DNA of 13,067 nucleotides from Pirellulales bacterium (GTDB lineage Bacteria > Planctomycetota > Planctomycetia > Pirellulales > Thermoguttaceae). The notes beneath the pieces were generated by a model. The model searched no databases, was not told the origin of the DNA, and saw only the letters and a program-made list of their open reading frames with translations. Made by a program: the position numbers and the translations under genes. Each line of letters begins with the position of its first letter. The stretch's first letter is position 1. This document shows, piece by piece, positions 7,292-13,067 of the stretch. The stretch covers positions 1 through 13,067 of the forward strand of contig JAUWHT010000198.1 of assembly GCA_030605745.1 (NCBI GenBank). Reading direction: 5' to 3'.

Positions 7292-9586
7292 TCACCGGAC
7301 TTTGAGTAATTGCTTGTTTGCCAACGACTTAGCCACTGCCCCCTCATTGGCACTATGCAATGGGTGGCACGTCCCTGAGCGCAGCGAAGGGCGTGGTATA
7401 CGCGGAACACACCCATCACTACGTTCTGGGTGTGCCACACGATGAATAATCCGGGCTAAACATGCGCCTGTTTCTTTCGGCATACCGCCGTACGGGCTCA
7501 GCGCGATTAGCTCCGTGCCGGTTGCAATCAGCAACCGGCCACCGGCGACCAGCAGGTTGCCGCCGGTCGCGCCACGGGGAACCAGGTCGATGACCTTCCT
7601 CGGCTGGGCCGTCTTCTGGTCGAAGATATAGACTTTCTCGCGAGTCGGCCAGAGGACACAATCGCCCGCCAGAATGCCGCGGCCGAATCCGGGCTTCTCG
7701 GGCCCGTCGGGCCAGACGTGTTTCACCCGGCCTGTGTCTTCCCCTTTCAAGCCGATCCAATACAGCTTTTGCCCGCCGGCAATGAGGTAATCGGCGGTGG
7801 TACCCAGCAGGTGAACCACGTTCTCGAGTTGCGTGCCGGTTTGCCAGAGGATCTGGCCGGTGGCGGCATCGAAGGCGAAGATCCGCGGGCTGTCGGACGG
7901 GGCAACCAGCAGGGTACCGCGATCGTAGAGGCATGGATTCAGGTCTCGCTGCCAGTGCGGTGCAAGCTCGAGCAAATCGCCTCGCAGGGCGCGGGGATAG
8001 AGGCTAACCCACATCAGACGCCCGTCGCGGGCCGAAATCGCCGAAACCGCGCCGAGATTCGTGTTGTAGTAAAGCACTTCCCCGGCGAGTGTCAGAAGGT
8101 TGTGCGTGCTCTGGGGCAGCATACCACGAGCCGGCGTTTCCGCAGCGCAGACAAAACGCCGCCAAAGCCGGCGACCGGTCCGGGCATCGAAACACGCCAC
8201 GTGGGCCTGCGGACGGACCTCGTCGCGACGCATGCCCACATAAACCTGCGACCCGTCGGCAACCGGTGAGCCCTCCAGCGCCCAGCCCTGCTCCGCCGAT
8301 ATCTTCCACATCAGCCGGCCCTCGGCCGCCAGGTCCAGACACACCAGGTATCCGCCAAACCGGCTTGAGGACAAGTCGGGCAAGTCGGCTCCGTGCGGTC
8401 GGCTGGTCACCGTGCTGCCCATCCGGGCGTAGAGCTTGCCGCCAAAGGCGGTCATCGTAAAGCGGGCTGTTCCCAGGGCGGTCAACGGCTCGGAAGGCTC
8501 GGCCATCGGTTCGAACTGCGCGCGATAGACCACCGACCCGGCCTGCCCCCAAGCCGGCTTACCCGTTGCGGCTCGCATAGCACGAATCTCACTGCGGTTA
8601 TTGACCAACACCAAGTCACCGATCAACAGGGGATGAACACCGGGCGGCCTGTCTGCTCCCGCGTCCGCTGTGCCCAACGCGGTCCGCCATGCCACTTCGC
8701 CCACGTCGATTAGCTCCGGGGCGATCTTGTTGCGCAAGGTGTTGCCGGCAAATGTAGACCAGTCGGGGTCGGGCTTTTCGCGCGGCCAGGCGGCACTCTC
8801 GGCCAGCAGCGCAGCCAGCGCCTTGGCGTAGTTCACTTCCCGACCGCCGAACCGGCCTTGCGCCTCGCCATGCAAACGGGTGAACTGCGTCAACTCGTCG
8901 TGTGCTCGATCCCGGGAACCTTCCAGAATCGAAACCAGCACCAGCCGGGCGCGAACCGCTGCCAGGTCCAGTTCCGTGTCGGGAAAGCCGGGCCAGGTGC
9001 GAGCGACGCCCGACGGCGGCTCGCTGGGAATGATCCGCTCCCAGAACCAACGCGCCGAGACGTAATCGCCCGACTCCAACGCCGTCTCGCCCAGGGCCAA
9101 CAGCGCGTCGTCACCCCAACTGCTGGCCGGCGCGTGCTCAACCACTTTCGCCAACAAACGGCGGTCCCGCCCGGCGATGCCTTCTTCGTACCACTTCCGC
9201 GCTACCGGATCGACCCGGCTGCGGTACAGCTTAAGGGCATCGGGGGGCAGCGCGGCAAACTGCAAGTGGCAGTAGTCGCGCAGACTGATATAACGATGCT
9301 CCGTCACGCCCAGCAGCTTGTCCTCGACATTCTCCATCACCTCGCGGAGCGTCTCGACGGCCTCGTCCCATTGCCGGTCGGCCAGGTACGCCTTGGCGCG
9401 TTGGAGTTGGGCCGACACCGTGCTGTCGGCCTCATCGATCTGGACGGTTGCAGCCAACTCGAACTGACTATCGGGCTGGCCGGCGAAGATTTGCGCGTGC
9501 GCACAGCGGTTGCCACCGCAGGGCAGCAACGTCCCGACGGCAACAAGCACCGGCGCCAGCCACGCAGTTCGGCACATGCAGTTCAT
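7292..9586 (-). CDS. Secreted TPR/PQQ-like beta-propeller protein
   Basis: From the ATG at 9586 this is a 764-residue protein. A signal peptide ends near AHA|Q at about residue 32. A helical, TPR-like region follows (QLQRAKAYLADRQWDEAVET; then the planctomycete stretch LPPDALKLYRSRVDP; then SSWGDDALLALGETALESGD). A beta-propeller comes next, with PQQ-type blades such as CFDARTGRRLWRR, ISARDGRLMWVS and FAFDAATGQILWQTG. Such proteins sit in the periplasm or on the surface; cofactor binding is unproven. The start at 9586 has GAGGG 10 bases upstream and begins the signal peptide; an in-frame ATG at 9628 would add 14 residues before it and has no ribosome site. After LIALSPYGG the propeller sequence stops, and about 55 residues are translated from a paired-hairpin repeat and the DNA after it. 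The natural C terminus therefore seems replaced or extended. Confidence 0.88.
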   Translation of the reverse strand: MNCMCRTAWLAPVLVAVGTLLPCGGNRCAHAQIFAGQPDSQFELAATVQIDEADSTVSAQLQRAKAYLADRQWDEAVETLREVMENVEDKLLGVTEHRYISLRDYCHLQFAALPPDALKLYRSRVDPVARKWYEEGIAGRDRRLLAKVVEHAPASSWGDDALLALGETALESGDYVSARWFWERIIPSEPPSGVARTWPGFPDTELDLAAVRARLVLVSILEGSRDRAHDELTQFTRLHGEAQGRFGGREVNYAKALAALLAESAAWPREKPDPDWSTFAGNTLRNKIAPELIDVGEVAWRTALGTADAGADRPPGVHPLLIGDLVLVNNRSEIRAMRAATGKPAWGQAGSVVYRAQFEPMAEPSEPLTALGTARFTMTAFGGKLYARMGSTVTSRPHGADLPDLSSSRFGGYLVCLDLAAEGRLMWKISAEQGWALEGSPVADGSQVYVGMRRDEVRPQAHVACFDARTGRRLWRRFVCAAETPARGMLPQSTHNLLTLAGEVLYYNTNLGAVSAISARDGRLMWVSLYPRALRGDLLELAPHWQRDLNPCLYDRGTLLVAPSDSPRIFAFDAATGQILWQTGTQLENVVHLLGTTADYLIAGGQKLYWIGLKGEDTGRVKHVWPDGPEKPGFGRGILAGDCVLWPTREKVYIFDQKTAQPRKVIDLVPRGATGGNLLVAGGRLLIATGTELIALSPYGGMPKETGACLARIIHRVAHPERSDGCVPRIPRPSLRSGTCHPLHSANEGAVAKSLANKQLLKVR
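7361..7440. repeat. Paired-hairpin (REP/BIME-like) repeat, copy 1
   Basis: Two hairpins lie side by side. CACGTCC (7368-7374) pairs with GGGCGTG (7389-7395) using one G-T, and CACACCC (7408-7414) pairs perfectly with GGGTGTG (7428-7434). The loops are 14 and 13 bases. An outer stem of GTGG/CCAC would close a cloverleaf. It matches the copy at 12956-13037 in inverted orientation. It lies inside the last codons of the PQQ-propeller gene and could also slow or end transcription there, though no T-run follows. Confidence 0.85.
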
Positions 9587-9658
9587 CGGGGCGATGCCCT
9601 CAATAAATTCGCGCGGGTTGGTGTGCATGGGGAGTCGGGATTGAAAATTGGGGAATTC

Positions 9659-11014
9659 CTAACGACTAACGCCAAGCTCAGGTGGGGAGACCGGTTTTCC
9701 TCTTGGGTTGTAGCCGCCCCACTCCTTGGCAAGTGACAGAAAGTTGCCCATGATTCTTCGGGAGTTTTCGGGAGTTCCGGGCAATTCCATGTGGAATTGG
9801 GCGGCATAGATGTAACGGTCCTCGACGCGAAGGCATTGGTTCACCGTCAAGGCACCGGGCCCTTTGGTAACTACTCTGATCCAACCCTTGGGTAGATATG
9901 CGATCTGGCCACAGTGGTATTCCATGATTTCGAAGACCTCGGGCAATCCATCGAACGCCGGATCTTGGGCGACCTTCCGCATGTTGAACTTACCTCGCTC
10001 GCAAATGTTTTTGTCGAAATTGCCGCATGGAACTTTGCTGTTGTCGGTGTATCCGATGTGAGTATAGATGGGCGACTTTGGATTGTTGGAATCGCGGCAA
10101 CGTGGGCAATCCCACGGTTTATCTACACCCGTGTCTTCGAGAATTGCGAAGGCCTGAGCACCGCCGCACGCACCCCACATTGGCAAATTGCGGTGTTTTA
10201 GGACCTCTTGAACACCTCGCCATGGTTCACGAGTCCGTTTACACCAGGGAGCGGCACAGCCGGTAAAAAAGGCGCACAGTGGCTGCGGTTCCGCCGAGAC
10301 AAAGCTTTTGTCGAAGTCGCCGATCCACATCTGTTGTATCAGGCCGTTTTCCCAACCTTCGCATTGGTGTAGGAGTTTGACGAATAGGTTTTCCCAAAAT
10401 GTGCCCTTTCCGGCCGGCAACTCGGAACTATCGGTGGAGCTGACGGAAATGACCCAGTCACTGAACTTAATCTTCGCGGAAGGATCGTCGCGAAATTCAA
10501 CTTCTCGTAAGGTCGGACATCCCCCAAGGCTTTCGAAAATCATCAATCGAAGGTATTGCACCCAACATGCCTTTGACAAACGATGTATGCGAAACATCCG
10601 CCGTTCGCGTTTCGTTTCGGTTTCTTCCAGATCGTGCCATGTCTTGGCGTCCGTGCTCCACTGCCACATGTAGTGCCTCGCGGAATTACGAAGAATAGTA
10701 GGATGGCTCCCATTGATTTGCAAAATGGCACCTACTTGGCACGGTTTTGCGAATTGGATTTGCCACCACCATGTTTTTGCACCTTTTGCCCCCCGCCAAA
10801 CAGCGCCAGGCCTTATCGAGAACCGATCGCCGTCAACGGCTCCAGCGGCCAATGATTCGGCAACCGTACTGGAAGCAGTTGCTTCCCCCTGGATGCGCGC
10901 TGCCTGCAAGGTAGAACCCCACAGACTAACGCACAAAACCAGCCAGAGTATGCGCAAGCTTGTAAATTGAAATCCGCCAGTCGAAACTTTGCTAACATGA
11001 ATCATTTTCATCAT
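9659..11014 (-). CDS. Exported discoidin-like / class I glutamine-amidotransferase-like protein
   Basis: This 451-residue protein has a signal peptide ending near LQA|A at about 38. A beta-sandwich with the features of a discoidin (F5/8 type C) domain spans about 40-176 (ASSTVAESLAAGAVDGD, YMWQWSTDAKTWHDLE, LRLMIFESLGGCPTLREVEF). A class I glutamine-amidotransferase-like domain spans about 184-435. Its nucleophile elbow is WGACGGAQAFA with Cys283, and the His/Glu pair is AQFHMEL with His408 and Glu410, so the Cys-His-Glu triad looks complete. A CPRC motif at 303-306 and several other Cys may bind metal or form disulfides. Classical amidotransferases are cytoplasmic and paired with a synthetase; none is encoded nearby, so a hydrolase or peptidase-like role outside the cytoplasm is more likely. 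Ribosome site AGGG is 4 and 7 bases before the first two ATGs. Two sampled 60-base lines are 47-50% G+C against 63% in a VWA-gene line, suggesting a different origin. Confidence 0.75.
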   Translation of the reverse strand: MMKMIHVSKVSTGGFQFTSLRILWLVLCVSLWGSTLQAARIQGEATASSTVAESLAAGAVDGDRFSIRPGAVWRGAKGAKTWWWQIQFAKPCQVGAILQINGSHPTILRNSARHYMWQWSTDAKTWHDLEETETKRERRMFRIHRLSKACWVQYLRLMIFESLGGCPTLREVEFRDDPSAKIKFSDWVISVSSTDSSELPAGKGTFWENLFVKLLHQCEGWENGLIQQMWIGDFDKSFVSAEPQPLCAFFTGCAAPWCKRTREPWRGVQEVLKHRNLPMWGACGGAQAFAILEDTGVDKPWDCPRCRDSNNPKSPIYTHIGYTDNSKVPCGNFDKNICERGKFNMRKVAQDPAFDGLPEVFEIMEYHCGQIAYLPKGWIRVVTKGPGALTVNQCLRVEDRYIYAAQFHMELPGTPENSRRIMGNFLSLAKEWGGYNPRGKPVSPPELGVSR

Positions 11015-11035
11015 CTTGCCCTATATTATCCACTC

Positions 11036-11211
11036 CTACAGCGGTCCGCTAATTCCTCCGTCCTTTCGAATCCGCCAGAAGTGGACGCCCATCAGGAAGG
11101 CGGCCACCAGCGGAATGCCTACACAGTGCAGGACGTAGAACCGGTTGAGGGTCTCTTCGCCCACATCGCCAACTGGTCCCACGGCAGTAGGTAGCCGGTG
11201 AAGGAAACGTG
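11036..11211 (-). pseudogene. Remnant of a cytochrome b6-type gene (3' part, internal deletion)
   Basis: One minus-strand frame gives SFTGYLLPWDQLAMW, the end of helix C of cytochrome b. After a frame change, another frame gives VGDVGEETLNRFYVLH, CVGIPLVAAFLMGVHFW and RIRKDGGISGPL, then TAG at 11038-11036. The ISGPL ending with an immediate stop is that of split b6-type cytochromes. The two helix D histidines are 15 residues apart, as in b6 and unlike the 14 of bc1 cytochrome b. Missing are everything before helix C, including the helix B heme ligands, and roughly 30 residues between LPWDQ and VGEETL. The frames change within GGCGATGTGGGCG (11170-11158), which fits both parts and may be where a short-repeat deletion occurred. 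It cannot make a working cytochrome. No partner genes (Rieske protein, subunit IV) are in the window. Confidence 0.8.
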
Positions 11212-11288
11212 CTCAAGGCGTAAATCTGCCGCTTGCCCCGGTACTGGCCGCTGACTACCCAGACGCCGTACTGCTGTTTGTATTGCGA

Positions 11289-11330
11289 AGTTGTTATTAG
11301 ACAACTGCTTATTCGCGACCACCAGTCGCG
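11289..11330 (-). terminator. Two adjacent hairpins after the oxidoreductase stop codon
   Basis: On the minus strand, three bases after the TAA of the Gfo/Idh/MocA gene, CGCGAC and GTCGCG (11314-11330) form a 6-bp stem with a 5-base loop. A second stem, AGTTGT/ACAACT (11289-11306), follows directly. The position suits a transcription stop, but there is no clear T-run, so the role is uncertain. Confidence 0.35.
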
Positions 11331-11333
11331 GCT

Positions 11334-12698
11334 TTATACTTCGTCCTCGATCACCCATGGCTTGCGGTACTGGCGCTTGAAGAGCTTCATCGCCTCGGGG
11401 TTGTCGACGATGTGCTCGGTCTTGGGGTCGATGACCAGTTTTTCTCCGCCGGTGCGGTAGCTGATGTTGGCGTAGTGGATCAAAAGGGCGCTGAGGTGGC
11501 CATGCTCGATGTCGGCGCTGGGCAACTCCCGGCTGCGGATACAGCTTATAAAGTTTTCCTTGTGGTCGGGATCGGAGTGGCGGCCGTACATCTGGGCCTT
11601 GACCACCGGCTTGCGGTCCTTCGGTCGCACGTAGACCTGCCATCCCCCGCCGTGCCGGCCCACGCACATCAGACCCTTGGTGCCGAAAATCTCGATCCGC
11701 GTGGCGTTCTGCGGCCAGTAAGGGAACATGTCGCTGTTGCGCAGCACGCCATCGGTCTTCAGCATGTACGGCGTGTAGAGTGTCAGTTCGAAAGTGACCA
11801 CCATCTTGTCGAACTGGTAGACGGCCACCTGGCTGTCGGGCGTCTCGAACGCCCCTTCGCTGGCATATCGCCCGCCGGTTGAGTAAACAGTCTGCGGATA
11901 GTCCACGCCGCAGAGCCATCGGGACAGGTCGATCTGGTGGCTGGCGTCGTTGGCGAAGTCGCCGCCGGAGTAGCGCCACAAGTGGTGCCAGCCGCGGTGC
12001 AGCGTGGCGTTGTACTTGTGTTCCGGCGCCGGGCCGTTCCACATGTCCCAATCGAAGCCCTCGGGTGGATCGCTGTCTTTGGCCATCTTCATGTTGCCTT
12101 GGAATTTCTGGTTGTAGATACGGCACATGTGGATATCGCCCAGTTTGCCCTCTTCGATGAACTTCTTGGCCTCGATGTTGTACGGTGCGCTGCGGTTCTG
12201 GGTGCCGACTTGAACCACCCGCTTGTACTTCCGTGCCGCCTCGACCATCTTGCGGCCTTCCCAGCAGCTATGGCAGGGCGGCTTCTCCACGTACACGTCC
12301 TTGCCGGCCTGGCAACTCCAGACGGTTGCCGGTGCGTGCCAGTGGTCGGGCGTGGCGACCACGATCGCGTCGACCGACTTGTCATCCAGCGCTTTGCGGA
12401 AGTCCTTTATTCGCTTCGGCTCGATGCCGCCCTGGTGCTTGCCGATACCCTTCAGACGTGATTCCAACTTTTTCCCGTCCACGTCGGCGAGGTAAGCGAA
12501 CTGACAGTCGCCCCGCGAGACGAAACCGTTGGCCAGCCCCGCGCCACGGCCCAGGCCGACGACGCACATGATGATCTTCTCGTTGGCCGGCGCCGCCCGA
12601 GCGGACTGCGCGTCACTGAGGATGGTCACACCGGCGGCCAGTCCCAGCGTGGTCTTCTTCGAACAATCAAGGAATTCCCGACGATTCAACATAGTCAT
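11334..12698 (-). CDS. Tat-exported Gfo/Idh/MocA family oxidoreductase
   Basis: This 454-residue protein begins with a twin-arginine signal (NRREFLDCSKKTTLGLAAG, Arg6-Arg7), followed by a cleavable region ending near ARA at about 35. The Rossmann domain has the nucleotide-binding GLGRGAG at 48-54, the VVATPDHWHAPAT stretch, and the EKP motif at 138-140 with the family lysine. The C-terminal substrate domain includes FDWDMWNGPAP and GGDFANDASHQIDL, with His254 in the place of the usual active-site His. Members oxidise or reduce sugars and polyols with NAD(P); Tat export folds the enzyme with its cofactor before secretion to the periplasm. Planctomycetes hold many paralogues, and the substrate cannot be told. 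AGAAGGG lies 9 bases before the ATG at 12698, which decides against the second ATG at 12692. The gene is complete and has no obvious operon partner. Confidence 0.95.
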   Translation of the reverse strand: MTMLNRREFLDCSKKTTLGLAAGVTILSDAQSARAAPANEKIIMCVVGLGRGAGLANGFVSRGDCQFAYLADVDGKKLESRLKGIGKHQGGIEPKRIKDFRKALDDKSVDAIVVATPDHWHAPATVWSCQAGKDVYVEKPPCHSCWEGRKMVEAARKYKRVVQVGTQNRSAPYNIEAKKFIEEGKLGDIHMCRIYNQKFQGNMKMAKDSDPPEGFDWDMWNGPAPEHKYNATLHRGWHHLWRYSGGDFANDASHQIDLSRWLCGVDYPQTVYSTGGRYASEGAFETPDSQVAVYQFDKMVVTFELTLYTPYMLKTDGVLRNSDMFPYWPQNATRIEIFGTKGLMCVGRHGGGWQVYVRPKDRKPVVKAQMYGRHSDPDHKENFISCIRSRELPSADIEHGHLSALLIHYANISYRTGGEKLVIDPKTEHIVDNPEAMKLFKRQYRKPWVIEDEV

Positions 12699-12955
12699 GG
12701 TACGTAGCCCTTCTAAAAAAAGGCAAAAGGTAAGTGTTCAGTTGGTAGGACATCTTCATTTTAGCAAATCGTGCCCCGGGATGCCATGGCCAATTGATTA
12801 GTGCCTGCCAATCGACTACGATATTGTTGCGGTTTGAGGGCTCAGGAAGAGGGCAATCCCCGCCAGCGAGGGTGTCAGCAAATCCAGCGGATTTTCAGTC
12901 GTTTGGGGTTATACCGCGGTTGGGTAAGGAGCTGTAACACAATAACTCGATCAAT
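12699..12955. other. Non-coding upstream region of the oxidoreductase gene
   Basis: I see no convincing gene here. The stretch must hold the promoter of the Gfo/Idh/MocA gene, but no clear -35/-10 pair could be chosen by eye. A perfect short palindrome, AAATCC-AGC-GGATTT, lies at 12880-12894. It could be an operator, but one 15-base palindrome is weak evidence. Confidence 0.4.
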
Positions 12956-13037
12956 TGGGTGGCACGCCCAGAACGAAGTGATGGGCGTGGGGGCCGGAAA
13001 AACACGCCCTTCGCTCTGCTCAGGGACGTGCCACCCA
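12956..13037. repeat. Paired-hairpin (REP/BIME-like) repeat, copy 2
   Basis: An outer perfect 7-bp stem, TGGGTGG (12956-12962) with CCACCCA (13031-13037), encloses two hairpins. These are CACGCCC/GGGCGTG (12963-12969 and 12983-12989) and CACGCCC/GGGACGTG (13003-13009 and 13023-13030, one bulged A). Both loops are 13 bases. The whole can fold as a cloverleaf. It is the inverted relative of the copy at 7361-7440. Confidence 0.88.
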
Positions 13038-13067
13038 GTTGCCGATTCGGTCAAGTTATTCTTTTAC

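Noticed and set aside
11212..11300. Protein-like reading SQYKQQYGVWVVSGQYRGKR just upstream of the cytochrome remnant
   Set aside because: It looks less random than most shadow frames but has no start codon or ribosome site, and I cannot assign it to a family. It may be another gene scrap; too weak to annotate.
11119..12126. Long open frame (335 codons) on the minus strand
   Set aside because: Almost all of it is an Arg/Gln/Pro-rich shadow of the Gfo/Idh/MocA gene in another frame. Only its last part, the LLPWDQLAMW stretch, is meaningful, and that is reported as the cytochrome remnant.
12880..12894. Palindrome AAATCC-AGC-GGATTT as an operator
   Set aside because: A single 15-base palindrome almost 190 bases upstream of the start codon, without a defined promoter, is not enough for a regulatory call.

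Overview
The window looks like a chromosomal segment of a planctomycete, probably of the Pirellulales type. This is inferred from gene content: a MoxR / DUF58 / BatA-like / VWA operon, a secreted PQQ-propeller protein, a Tat-exported Gfo/Idh/MocA oxidoreductase of the planctomycete kind, and high G+C coding DNA. Every supported gene reads on the minus strand, so the transcription order runs from right to left.

Right part (13067 to about 11000): a non-coding stretch carries one copy of a paired-hairpin repeat (12956-13037). Next come a Tat-signal Gfo/Idh/MocA oxidoreductase (11334-12698), a hairpin pair after its stop codon, and a remnant of a cytochrome b6-type gene (11036-11211). The remnant has lost its 5' part and carries an internal frame-changing deletion.

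Middle part (11014 to 7292): an exported protein joins a discoidin-like domain to a class I glutamine-amidotransferase-like domain (9659-11014), in DNA visibly less G+C rich than its neighbours. A secreted TPR/PQQ-propeller protein follows (7292-9586). Its last codons run through a second, inverted copy of the paired-hairpin repeat (7361-7440).

Left part (7229 to 1): the MoxR operon, in the order MoxR AAA+ ATPase, DUF58 protein, BatA-like VWA membrane protein, second VWA membrane protein, and the start of a further small gene cut by the window edge. Together these should form a membrane-associated chaperone/VWA complex of unknown substrate.

The most interesting object is a 557-bp cassette (4761-5317) sitting exactly between the DUF58 stop codon and the BatA-like start codon. 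It encodes one four-helix-bundle protein of the 23S rRNA intervening-sequence (IVP/S23, Avd-like) family. It is bounded by 45-bp terminal inverted repeats made of heptamers (TAGTGGA type). Removing it while keeping one TA restores a TAATG stop/start overlap between the flanking genes. The layout (IVP gene inside complementary termini) copies that of intervening sequences in bacterial 23S rRNA, but here it lies inside a protein-coding operon. I see no tRNA, rRNA or CRISPR array.
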